A DNA stretch of 46,627 nt from Bartonella tribocorum (GTDB lineage Bacteria > Pseudomonadota > Alphaproteobacteria > Rhizobiales > Rhizobiaceae). Below are positions 1 to 7,708 of this stretch, piece by piece. The notes under the pieces are model-generated. The model ran no database searches. It was not told the DNA's origin and saw only the letters and a program-made list of their open reading frames with translations. The stretch is taken from contig NZ_NJGE01000001.1 of assembly GCF_002777915.1 (NCBI RefSeq), positions 1 to 46,627 of the forward strand, read 5' to 3'. Numbering within the stretch: the first letter of the stretch is position 1; each line of letters starts with the position of its first letter. Both the position numbers and the translations under genes were made by a program.

Positions 1-2
1 CA

Positions 3-83
3 GGCGCGTTTCTTTTTACATTAAAAAATTATAATAATGCATTGTTTTTTAATAATTATATCCCATAAAAATAGAAACGCGCC
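3..83. repeat. Widely spaced perfect inverted repeat (11-bp arms)
   Basis: The left arm at 3-13 (GGCGCGTTTCT) is exactly complementary to the right arm at 73-83 (AGAAACGCGCC). The arms are 59 bp apart and GC-rich in an otherwise very AT-rich stretch. The right arm overlaps the 3' end of the doubtful minus-strand ORF at 56-292. It could be the end of a small decayed element or a long-loop RNA structure. Nothing to the left of the window can be seen, so its full extent is unknown. Confidence 0.5.
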
Positions 84-292
84 ATATGGCGCATATCTTT
101 TTTGCTTTTTGGGTCATTTTTGGTTGATTTTGGAGTCGATTGAACTTTTGGATTGATTTTTTTCAAAGGGTCTTCAAAGGCGGTTTTCTGGGCTTTCACA
201 GACTCTTTAAAAATCTTCAAAGGACTTTCAAAGGCTTTTCTCATTTTTACAATGAAAACGCACTTTTTTCTGATTTTTGGTAATTTTCGCAA
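56..292 (-). CDS. Doubtful small Lys-rich ORF, possibly a gene remnant
   Basis: An open frame of 78 codons encodes a very basic, low-complexity peptide. It has two near repeats of the form K-A-F-E-[SD]-P-L-K, around residues 19-26 and 37-44. I do not recognise a family. A related peptide (K-A-S-L-E-N-P-L-K) can be read on the same strand near 450-495 but is closed by stops, so the stretch may be a decayed repetitive gene. No clear ribosome-binding site or domain supports expression. It may equally be a chance ORF in a simple-sequence region rich in TTCAAAGG-like words. Confidence 0.25.
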   Translation of the reverse strand: MRKLPKIRKKCVFIVKMRKAFESPLKIFKESVKAQKTAFEDPLKKINPKVQSTPKSTKNDPKSKKDMRHMARFYFYGI

Positions 293-630
293 TTTTAGGT
301 GTCAAAATCTATTTTGACAAAACGCGCATTTAATGCTAAATTTTATGCATAAAAACAACAAATTATCACATATTCCTAACTAATCCCACCTCTTCCCACT
401 TAATCCAAAACCTAATGTCAAACTACATGCATTAAATCTTATACTGATTCGTTTTTTTCAAATCATTTTTTAAAGGATTCTCTAAAGAAGCTTTAGATAC
501 CTTTCAAAGTTTTTTTTAAGATTCATAATTTCTTGTAAAGTATCTATTGAATTTGGATTTTAGATCATCAGATAACAATTTCTATCTCAGGCGGAATTTT
601 TCTAGGAGATCCGTATAATCTGCTAGATCG
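293..630. other. Gene-free AT-rich stretch
   Basis: No gene is supported here. The minus strand near 450-495 reads K-A-S-L-E-N-P-L-K, resembling the repeat unit of the ORF at 56-292, which suggests both are pieces of one decayed repetitive sequence. A short hairpin, CTAAAG-aag-CTTTAG, lies at 482-496. I see no tRNA, promoter or terminator that I can support. Confidence 0.4.
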
Positions 631-816
631 CTAAAGCCTGAAAACGAGATGGACAGTTCCCATTGGTTCATGACATTGTTTGGCAACAATAACTTTAGCT
701 TTGCCAGTGGCATTTTTCCCAAAAGCATTGATCAAAGGTTTCTTGCCATCCCGAGAATAATTTTTTTTAGTACTGGCAGCAGATTTTTTGCGACTTTGTA
801 GGTTATAAAAGCTCAT
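631..816 (-). CDS. Hypothetical protein, small and possibly a fragment
   Basis: An open frame of 61 codons encodes a basic peptide with no signal peptide or membrane segment. The C-terminal half (GKAKVIVAKQCHEPMGTVHLV) is the most protein-like part and could be the tail of a longer lost protein. I do not recognise it. It stands alone, downstream of thiD on the same strand and about 120 bp from it, in a decayed region. Real gene, remnant and chance ORF are all possible. Confidence 0.3.
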   Translation of the reverse strand: MSFYNLQSRKKSAASTKKNYSRDGKKPLINAFGKNATGKAKVIVAKQCHEPMGTVHLVFRL

Positions 817-938
817 ATAAAAGAATTTGCAATTACCTTTGAGCTAACAGATTTTTTTACAGCCCCAATATTAAAAGCCCAATGAATAATGACGAAACAA
901 ATTCATAGAATGAAGATTTTTACAATCAATTGTTTGTA

Positions 939-1793
939 TCAATCTTTCCACAATGCATAAAAATGGTGAAGCGGTCCTCGCCCTTTCCCTACTTTTAAAT
1001 CGTTTGAAGCCGTTAAAGCGCCATGTAAATAATCTTTTGCTTGTTTAACGGCGCAGTCCAAAGGTTGTGTAGGTAACAGAGCTGCAATAGCAGCAGAAAT
1101 AGTACACCCTGTCCCGTGATCATGAGTGGTTGAAAGACGAGAAGCTTCAAGCATAATAAGATTTTTGCAATCACAATAAAGATCTGGACTAGAACAATCG
1201 TAATTTTCTGTACTGTTTCTGGTAAACGCGTTCAAATGTCCTCCTTTCAATAAAACAGCATGACACCCTAGCGCCAAGAGTCGTGGAGCATACTGATACA
1301 TAGTTTCTAAAGACCATTGCACTTCGCATCCCAATAACAGTGCAGCTTCAGGCAAATTTGGCGTGATCAAAGTTGACATCGGCACAAGAACATCACGCAT
1401 AATTTCAATGGTATCAGGCTTTAAAAGAACATCACCACTTTTTGCCACCATTACTGGATCAAAAACAATGAACCGCGCTTTATGATAAGCAAGACGTTCT
1501 GCAATAGCCTGTGCAATCTGAGCATTTGCAACCATACCAATTTTAACGGCATCAACATGGATATCCTCAAAAACCGCATCAATTTGATCCGCAACAAAAG
1601 AAGCATCTAATGCCTGAAAAGAACGCACACCCTGAGTATTTTGTGCAACAACAGCTGTCACCACACTCATACCATAAGTTTTCATAGCTGAAAAAACCTT
1701 CAAATCTGCCTGCATTCCAGCGCCACCAGAAGGATCTGTTCCCGCAATAGATAAAATCCGTGGAATAAAAAGTTCATCTTTTTGTAATTCCAT
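939..1793 (-). CDS. thiD: Hydroxymethylpyrimidine/phosphomethylpyrimidine kinase
   Basis: ThiD phosphorylates 4-amino-5-hydroxymethyl-2-methylpyrimidine and then its monophosphate, supplying the pyrimidine half of thiamine diphosphate in the cytoplasm. The 284-residue protein has the usual length of this ribokinase-like family. It opens with the substrate-binding segment SIAGTDPSGGAGMQADLK (about residues 15-32) and carries the late anion-hole motif HDHGTGCTISAA near residue 226, where the Asp-His and Gly residues hold the transferred phosphate. The start is backed by an upstream AGGAAAGAGG. No other thiamine gene is nearby and I saw no TPP riboswitch upstream, so it may serve salvage, but the rest of the genome is not visible. 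It is divergent from plsC. Confidence 0.95.
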   Translation of the reverse strand: MELQKDELFIPRILSIAGTDPSGGAGMQADLKVFSAMKTYGMSVVTAVVAQNTQGVRSFQALDASFVADQIDAVFEDIHVDAVKIGMVANAQIAQAIAERLAYHKARFIVFDPVMVAKSGDVLLKPDTIEIMRDVLVPMSTLITPNLPEAALLLGCEVQWSLETMYQYAPRLLALGCHAVLLKGGHLNAFTRNSTENYDCSSPDLYCDCKNLIMLEASRLSTTHDHGTGCTISAAIAALLPTQPLDCAVKQAKDYLHGALTASNDLKVGKGRGPLHHFYALWKD

Positions 1794-1922
1794 TAACCTC
1801 TTTCCTTCTGTTTTTTAGTATCGGAAAATGAGTTACCAAAAAAATAGATGTTTGAAAAAACATAAAGAAGATGTTTTCTCTTATGAATTATATTATATAC
1901 GAAGTCTTCTGATAGATATAAA

Positions 1923-2732
1923 ATGGAAAATATAGTGCTCATCCTTCGTTCTATTCTTTTTACGTTCGCTTTTTATACAACAACTCTCATACAAATGATT
2001 CTTTACGCTCCAGTTTATTTTTTAATGCCCCGCAAAAAGGCGTGGATTGTCCCTAAAACATGGGCGCGCGTTACACTCTTTTTGCAAAAATATATCGCGG
2101 GTACACGTTATGAAATCGAAGGATTAGAAAATCTCCCCAAAGGGGCCTATATCATCGCTCCAAAGCATCAATCTGCCTGGGAAACTTTCAGCCTTGTTCC
2201 CTATTTTGATGATCCCACTCTCATTTTAAAACGTGAATTGATGTGGATTCCATTGTTTGGCTGGTATATGGCAAAAACACAAATTATCCCCATTAACCGC
2301 ACAACGCCCATCAAAGCCTTAAAAGCGATTATACAAAAAGCAAAAGAAAAAGTAAAACAAGGGCGTCAAATCTTAATTTTTCCCGAAGGAACACGCCGAC
2401 AACCGGGTCAAGAGCCAGATTATAAGTCAGGAATTGTTGCGCTCTATAATGAATTAGGGCTTCAAGTTGTTCCTATTGCGCACAATGCGGGTTTATATTG
2501 GCCACGCAATAATTTCCGCCGCTATCCCGGAACAATTCGTGTTCGTATTCTTCCTCCAATAGAAGCTGGTTTAAGCAAACGTGATTTTCTGGATCAACTT
2601 GTCCAAAAAACTGAAGAAGCGTGTGATGAACTGCTTCTCTTAGCGGCTCAAGATCCTACCCCTCCTCCTATGCCACCATCTGCCGTTCAGAAGCTTCAAA
2701 AACTGCAGCATCATGGCGTAAACTTTGATTGA
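1923..2732 (+). CDS. plsC: 1-acyl-sn-glycerol-3-phosphate acyltransferase (PlsC family)
   Basis: This membrane-associated enzyme transfers a fatty acyl group to the sn-2 position of lysophosphatidic acid, giving phosphatidic acid for phospholipid synthesis. The 269-residue protein has a hydrophobic N-terminus (about residues 5-35), the acceptor-site block APKHQSAWETF (about 79-89), the phosphate-binding block FPEGTRR (about 153-159) and a later VPIAHNAG segment, all in the family order. The catalytic block reads H-x4-E instead of the textbook H-x4-D, a conservative change. The C-terminus ends in a Pro-rich tail. It is monocistronic and divergent from thiD, with a decayed intergenic region behind it. 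A related lysolipid acyltransferase specificity cannot be excluded. Confidence 0.92.
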   Translation: MENIVLILRSILFTFAFYTTTLIQMILYAPVYFLMPRKKAWIVPKTWARVTLFLQKYIAGTRYEIEGLENLPKGAYIIAPKHQSAWETFSLVPYFDDPTLILKRELMWIPLFGWYMAKTQIIPINRTTPIKALKAIIQKAKEKVKQGRQILIFPEGTRRQPGQEPDYKSGIVALYNELGLQVVPIAHNAGLYWPRNNFRRYPGTIRVRILPPIEAGLSKRDFLDQLVQKTEEACDELLLLAAQDPTPPPMPPSAVQKLQKLQHHGVNFD

Positions 2733-3463
2733 TAAACAATATCACTCTGTATAATTTAATAAAACATATGAAACAAGAATATAGGGGAAATATTTCAAAT
2801 TTTCTCGTTCAACATCAATAAGACCTGTGTTACATTATCAAAAATGATCAATATATTGATTTTTTTGAAAAAGAATTCTTCCTCTTTTTAAAATTGTTTC
2901 AATAACATACAGAATATTGATTGATAACGATATCTTAGCGTTTTTTTTCAACTTGAATGAAAACTCTGAAGACCGTAAGATTCTCTCATTTCAAATTTAT
3001 GTTGAATCAATCAAAACCATTTTCTTGCACGTTACAAGCGGAAAGAGCCGTGTATATAAAACTGTACAAGAAAGACATATCTCTTATGAGCCATCTCAAG
3101 TACTAAGGGCTGTCATAAACATTGTAGGCTGGAAAATTATTATTATAAATCAAATATATTAACGAATAAAATAGTATGCAAAATGTGTGATGATACTAGC
3201 TTGTTCCCTCCTAAAAAAATATCAATTTCCTCAAGAGCCTGAAATTTTGTACAATCTTCACTATTTAAAAAGTATTTCTTGAGATCCTTAAGCCATCAAA
3301 CCAAATTCAAGGGGAAAATAAAGATGAACGTTGGTTTTTATTCCTAAGACATAATTCAATACAGCAATTAACCATCTGTCCTCTCTATCCTAGACTTAAG
3401 AGCTTTATATGCTACATTAAAACAATTCTAAATAATGAATAAGAAAGAACTGAATTTAAACTC
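2733..3463. other. Long intergenic region, partly dispersed repeat
   Basis: The 731 bp between plsC and the carboxypeptidase gene contain copy A of the dispersed repeat (about 2905-3210). An 81-codon frame at 2917-3162 opens with TTG and lies entirely inside that repeat, so I do not call it a gene. The rest (about 3211-3463) shows no ORF or RNA gene I can support and must hold the promoter of the downstream gene. Confidence 0.5.
2905..3210 (+). repeat. Dispersed degenerate repeat, copy A
   Basis: The core ATGTTGAATCAATCAAAACC (near 3000-3019) is followed by a CTTGCACGTTACAAGCGG-like block, then CATCTCAAGTACTAAG, ACATTG, GGCTGG and finally ATGTGTGATGATAC. The same blocks occur in the same order in copies B (22650-23205), C (40250-40640) and D (4645-4878), and on the opposite strand in E (6035-6335). 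Spacing between blocks is nearly kept, so these are diverged copies of one sequence. No terminal repeats or transposase gene are visible, and its nature is unknown. Confidence 0.65.
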
Positions 3464-4555
3464 ATGCAACGTCTCTTCTACAATTTATTTTTTTATTTCC
3501 TTTTGAGTTTTTCGAGCTCTTTTGCTTTAGCGCAACCTTTTATTTCTGTTGATGTTACAACGGGACATATCCTAAAACATAATCAAGCTTTTGAGCGTTG
3601 GTATCCAGCTTCCTTAACAAAATTAATGACCGCTTATGTTATTTTTCGCGCCATGAGTCGAGGAGAAATTTCATCCAACAAACCGATCACCATCAGCGAA
3701 TATGCCACAAAAGCTCCCTCGTATCGTTCTGGCTATAAAGCTGGTTCTGTTCTCACCCTTGATACAGCCTTAAGTATCACCATGGTTAAATCGACCAATG
3801 ATTTGGCCATTGCTATGAGTGAAGCTGTTGCTGGTTCACAAAAAGCTTTTGTACAAAAAATGAACAGCGAAGCTAAACGTTTAGGCATGTTTGGCACCCA
3901 TTTTGCAAATGCAAGCGGTTTACCAGACCCTCAAAACTATTCCACCGCACGCGATATCGCTCTTTTAGCCGTCCAAATACGTCGTGAATTTCCCCAATAT
4001 GCTCATTATTTTTCTATTCCAGCCATTGATTTTGGTAATAACCGAAAAATCCAGCATAACTCAAACAACCTCATTGGCCGTTTTTATGGCATAGATGGTA
4101 TGAAAACAGGCTTTATTTGCGCCTCTGGTTTTAATCTTGTTGCCTCAGCCACCCGCAATAAACGTACAATTATTGCTGTTATTTTAGGTGCAAACAACGT
4201 AAGTGAAAGGGAAGAAAAAGCAGCACAACTTCTTGAAATAGGATTTTTGCATCAAGGAAGCCGCCAATTAACACTAGCAACATTAAAACCTTATGGGAAC
4301 AACATAACACAAGCCAACAATATGAAACAACAAACATGCACACCTGAAGCCATAAAAATGCATGCAAATTCATATGATGAGCAAGGAAATATTATTCTCA
4401 CCTCACCTTTTATCACTGCGCCACCTTCTTTTTCTCATCCTTTAGCAGTGCACCTCATTCGTACGCCACAGACACCTAAAATAACGGTAAAACCACTAAG
4501 AAAACCCCATAGCCCGTATAAAAGACCCACAAACTATTCTATAAAAAAGCCATAA
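3464..4555 (+). CDS. D-alanyl-D-alanine carboxypeptidase (penicillin-binding protein, S11 family)
   Basis: This is a periplasmic low-molecular-mass penicillin-binding protein that trims the terminal D-Ala from peptidoglycan pentapeptides. An N-terminal signal peptide (hydrophobic residues about 5-22, ending ALAQ) precedes the catalytic domain. All three active-site motifs are present: S-x-x-K in PASLTKLM (about residues 48-55), S-x-N in KSTNDLA (about 109-115) and K-T-G in GMKTGF (about 211-216). At 363 residues it is close to DacA/DacF-type enzymes. The C-terminal third is Pro- and Lys-rich without a clear amphipathic anchor. It is transcribed alone between repeat copies A and D. The family is certain; which paralog it represents (dacA, dacC or dacF) is not. 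Confidence 0.93.
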   Translation: MQRLFYNLFFYFLLSFSSSFALAQPFISVDVTTGHILKHNQAFERWYPASLTKLMTAYVIFRAMSRGEISSNKPITISEYATKAPSYRSGYKAGSVLTLDTALSITMVKSTNDLAIAMSEAVAGSQKAFVQKMNSEAKRLGMFGTHFANASGLPDPQNYSTARDIALLAVQIRREFPQYAHYFSIPAIDFGNNRKIQHNSNNLIGRFYGIDGMKTGFICASGFNLVASATRNKRTIIAVILGANNVSEREEKAAQLLEIGFLHQGSRQLTLATLKPYGNNITQANNMKQQTCTPEAIKMHANSYDEQGNIILTSPFITAPPSFSHPLAVHLIRTPQTPKITVKPLRKPHSPYKRPTNYSIKKP

Positions 4556-4957
4556 GCCATAATCTATGATTTAATTATAATGCATTGATTTTCATGATAG
4601 CTAATTATTTTTACCTTATGTCAGAACCATAAATATTGTAAGATTAACTTATTTGAAATCCATATCTGTTGATATCAATTAACATCTGTCTCTTGCACGC
4701 CACAAAGTGAATGAGCACATAGTTAAAATAATTAAAGCAAGAAATTAAAACTTTTCCTATAAGGTCTTTCAAGTACCAAGAATTATCATAACATTGGTGC
4801 TGAAAAAATGTATGATTATGCCCACACTTACCTTTATAAACGTAAAAATGATGATAAAATCGATTTCATAGGGAATTGACCTTTAATCCCTCACAGGCTC
4901 CCTTATGAATAGAGTTGACGTCGTAAGATATGTTTCTTTAAAATAAAACCACGGTTG
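4556..4957. other. Intergenic region carrying repeat copy D
   Basis: The 402 bp between the carboxypeptidase gene and the CobW-family gene are mostly taken up by dispersed repeat copy D (about 4645-4878). The remainder is AT-rich, with no gene or convincing terminator seen. Confidence 0.45.
4645..4878 (+). repeat. Dispersed degenerate repeat, copy D
   Basis: Recognisable blocks are CTGTTGATATCAATTAACATC, CTTGCACGCCACAAAGTGA, TCTTTCAAGTACCAAG, ACATTGGTGCTG and AAAATGTATGATTATGCCC. They stand in the same order as in copies A and C, with more mutations than A. The copy lies directly upstream of the CobW-family gene, on whose other side copy E lies inverted. Confidence 0.6.
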
Positions 4958-6028
4958 ATGATTAAAATGAAAATAAAGCGCATTCCTCTAACGCTTATTA
5001 CTGGTTTTTTAGGCTCTGGCAAAACAACTTTGCTCAACCGTATGCTACAAGACCCTCTCCTAGCAGAGTGTGCTATTATCATCAATGAATTCGGTGAAAT
5101 CAGTATTGACCACCTTCTGGTTGAAAAGACGACAGAAGGAATTATTGAGCTCGCCAATGGTTGCTTATGCTGCAATTTACGCAGTGATCTTATTGATACA
5201 TTAATTGATTTAATCAATCGCGTCCAAACAGGACAAATTAAACAACTCAATCATATCATCATTGAAACAACAGGGATGGCTGATCCCGCTCCTATTTTAC
5301 AAATACTTTTAAGCCACCCGTTGTTTATTCAAACATTGTCCATAAACGCTGTTCTTGCAACATTTGATACATTAAGCACACTTTCCATATGTGATCGTTA
5401 TCCTGAAATATATAAACAATTAATCCTTGCCGATAAAATTATTCTTACCAAAACAGATCTTACGGCTCCACAAACGCTTTCAGATAAGTTTTTTAACACA
5501 CTCAAAGCGCTGAATCCTACAGCACAAATCATTGACGCCCATTCTGAAGATTTCTGCTCAAATTTATTAATAAAGAACACATTATGGAATGAAAAAGGAG
5601 AAAATACACACCTTAGGCAAACTCTTACGACGGATCCACATGATCATCCCCCCCATAAAACCATTCGTACCTTTTCACTAGACTGCGAAGATCTTGTTGA
5701 TTATGCCACAATTGAAGCTTTTTTAGATCTCCTACAAGACCGTTACGGTACAAAATTACTCCGTATTAAAGCAATTATCGCCTTGCGTGATGATCCTTAT
5801 CGCCCACTTGTATTACATGGTGTACAAACATTTTTCCATCCACCCATAAGATTGCCAGCATGGCCAAAAGGAATAAAACAAACACGTTTTGTCATCATTG
5901 CCGATGGTGTTGAAAAAGAAGCAATACAAAAACTTCTCAATGCTTTTTTTAATAAACCAGCAATAGATACTGCAGACAAAACAGCTCTCTTGGAAAACCC
6001 TCTCATCATTCCAGGAATAAAGTTTTAA
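4958..6028 (+). CDS. CobW/COG0523 G3E-family GTPase, putative metallochaperone
   Basis: Members of this family are cytoplasmic P-loop GTPases that insert or traffic metals (Zn, Co, Ni). Visible motifs are Walker A GFLGSGKTT (about residues 16-24), the metal-binding C-x-C-C in NGCLCCN (about 69-72), a Walker-B-like ETTGMADP segment and the base-specificity motif TKTDL. A His-rich stretch (DPHDHPPHK, about 225-233) sits in the linker before the C-terminal CobW_C domain, as in zinc-related members. A TTG at 4955 directly precedes the ATG at 4958; I chose the ATG, and an ATG at 4967 is also possible. No cobalamin genes adjoin it, so metal homeostasis is more likely than B12 synthesis; that is inference. 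Inverted repeat copies D and E flank it. Confidence 0.9.
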   Translation: MIKMKIKRIPLTLITGFLGSGKTTLLNRMLQDPLLAECAIIINEFGEISIDHLLVEKTTEGIIELANGCLCCNLRSDLIDTLIDLINRVQTGQIKQLNHIIIETTGMADPAPILQILLSHPLFIQTLSINAVLATFDTLSTLSICDRYPEIYKQLILADKIILTKTDLTAPQTLSDKFFNTLKALNPTAQIIDAHSEDFCSNLLIKNTLWNEKGENTHLRQTLTTDPHDHPPHKTIRTFSLDCEDLVDYATIEAFLDLLQDRYGTKLLRIKAIIALRDDPYRPLVLHGVQTFFHPPIRLPAWPKGIKQTRFVIIADGVEKEAIQKLLNAFFNKPAIDTADKTALLENPLIIPGIKF

Positions 6029-6917
6029 TTCTTCCCTTCAATGATATAATGAAATCCTTTGAGCCATACCCTCTTTACGCTTTTAAAAAAGCAAAATAAC
6101 CCCCACCATATATTTTTCCAGTCCCCAATGTTTGGAAAACGCTTGGCACTTGAAATGATTCATTAGAAGCATTTTTACTGTACAGCTTTATCCATGCGAC
6201 GCTTCCTACTTATAACGTGCAAGCGAATGATTTTCATTGATTCATCATAAATAGATTTTAAGATAAAAGGACCTTATGATATTCCGGCTCTCATTCAAAC
6301 CGAAAAAATGATAAATTATCGTTGTAAATCAAATTATTATTATAAAAATTCTTAATACTCATCAATCTGTCATTAGGTTGTTTTCTCTCGATATACGCTT
6401 TATCTGCAAACCACTTCAGGAGGTTCATTTCACAACCCTATTGGACAGATTCTTGGTTTTAAATATTCCGCTCAACTTTATTTCCCCAGCAGATTAAAAC
6501 AAAATCCTCTTAAAGTTTAGGCAAAAAGCTAAAATCAGACAGAGTCAATATCGTATTTTAGATGTATGCATATAATATCTTATAGACCAGCATGATAAGA
6601 CAATATTTTACAGCATGAAATAATAGAACCCTTTGAAAATAAAAAGAGAGGCGCATTTTATGTTAAACTTACTCTCCCTCTCCACTAAAAAACCAAGATT
6701 GCCACTCATATTGGTCTGCAAACAAGATAACTTCTCTGAGCAAGTGCCTTTTGGCTTCCCTCACTTTATCTGCTTGACTAACATAAAGCTCTATGAAAAA
6801 ATTCTGCGCTTTAAAGTATGAATGCCCCCTAAAACACCCCATGCATAAAGTTTTTGCATGTCCTGTATCGCCATCATAGACGATAGTGTTTTAAGGTGTA
6901 GCAGAATAAAACAACAC
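6029..6917. other. Long intergenic region, partly inverted repeat copy E
   Basis: The 889 bp hold dispersed repeat copy E (about 6035-6335, minus strand). The rest is AT-rich. A 62-codon frame at 6633-6821 opens with TTG, lacks a clear ribosome-binding site and has no recognisable family, so it is not called. A small hairpin, CATGCA-taaagtttt-TGCATG, lies near 6840-6860, downstream of the minus-strand L,D-transpeptidase gene. Confidence 0.45.
6035..6335 (-). repeat. Dispersed degenerate repeat, copy E (inverted)
   Basis: The reverse complement shows the family blocks in order. They are TTGATTTACAACGATAA, a TTTGAATGAGAGCC block shared with copy B, ATGATGAATCAATGAAAATC, CGCTTGCACGTTATAAGTAG, GCTGTACAGTAAAAATGC, CATTTCAAGTGCCAAG and AACATTGGGGACTGGAAAA. 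It is one of the better-preserved copies, and its far end abuts the stop codon of the CobW-family gene. Confidence 0.65.
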
Positions 6918-7667
6918 CTACCTCATTAAGGAAACTGAAGTTTTATCAATATCGTGATTAAAAATGTAACGTTTTTCATAAACTTCAACGGTCGGAGGTT
7001 GATGATTCTCTTCAAAAAAATCATAACCTTTCTTAAGCATAACCCAAAATTGATAATGAGGATCATTGCTATGACGTAACATATTATCCTTGGTCATGCG
7101 GAAAGGAAAAGCCTGCAACTGAAATGCTCTTTGTCCTCCTTTAAAAGCATCCCGTGCGAACGCATAAATTTGAGCCATGTTTTTATCACTCATAGAGTAA
7201 CAACCAGCGGAAAAGCAAGAACCATGCACCATAAGATTGCTTCCTGTACGACCATTTTCCTGATCATAAAGGTTGGGAAATCCTATATTAAAAGAAAGAT
7301 AATATTTTGAATAAGGATTCATTTGGTTTGCGGTAATCGTATAAAAACCTTCCGGTGTCTGAAGATCCCCTTCTTTGTATTTCGGTCCAAGCTTACCAGA
7401 CCATTTACAAATACCATAGCGAGCAACCAAGATAAAAGGACCTGAACGAGATTGCTTCCAAACTTCAGCAACGTTTTCTTCTTTGAAAAATCGCATCAAA
7501 ATTGGTGCATAGGGATCAATATCGTACAAAGCCATCCTATTCTGGATTTCCTGCGGAAGAGGCTGCTCAACTTTCGCACGAATAGAAGCTGGCAATCTTC
7601 CTTCACAAGCCGTCAATATTCCCATTACAAACAACACACACACAGCGAGGAATCTGTTAAATGTCAT
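6918..7667 (-). CDS. L,D-transpeptidase (YkuD domain, YafK-like) lipoprotein
   Basis: This protein acts on peptidoglycan in the periplasm through a YkuD catalytic domain. The chosen ATG at 7667 follows a GGAG about 10 nt upstream and gives a lipoprotein signal: hydrophobic residues about 5-17, then lipobox LTAC with Cys near residue 21. A longer GTG/ATG-type start at 7697 would bury the signal. The catalytic motif is HGSCFSAGCYSMSD, with the distal Cys as likely nucleophile, as in YafK-type members. The segment LQTPEGFYTI upstream is also typical. It is probably anchored in the outer membrane and may edit cross-links or the bond to an outer-membrane lipoprotein; that role is inferred from the family. 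It lies 41 bp downstream of accA on the same strand. Confidence 0.88.
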   Translation of the reverse strand: MTFNRFLAVCVLFVMGILTACEGRLPASIRAKVEQPLPQEIQNRMALYDIDPYAPILMRFFKEENVAEVWKQSRSGPFILVARYGICKWSGKLGPKYKEGDLQTPEGFYTITANQMNPYSKYYLSFNIGFPNLYDQENGRTGSNLMVHGSCFSAGCYSMSDKNMAQIYAFARDAFKGGQRAFQLQAFPFRMTKDNMLRHSNDPHYQFWVMLKKGYDFFEENHQPPTVEVYEKRYIFNHDIDKTSVSLMR

Positions 7668-7708
7668 CGAAAAAAACTCCAATCCAACACCCCTCACAAA
7701 AAAACGAC

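Noticed and set aside
1794-1922. TPP riboswitch upstream of thiD
   Set aside because: The region is only 129 bp and shared with plsC, and the conserved TPP-riboswitch words (CTGAGA, ACCTGA) are not found on the thiD strand.
2917-3162. 81-codon plus-strand open frame
   Set aside because: It starts with TTG, lacks a ribosome-binding site and lies wholly within repeat copy A; the same frame is broken by stops in copies B, D and E.
6633-6821. 62-codon plus-strand open frame after cobW
   Set aside because: TTG start, no family likeness, in a decayed AT-rich gap.
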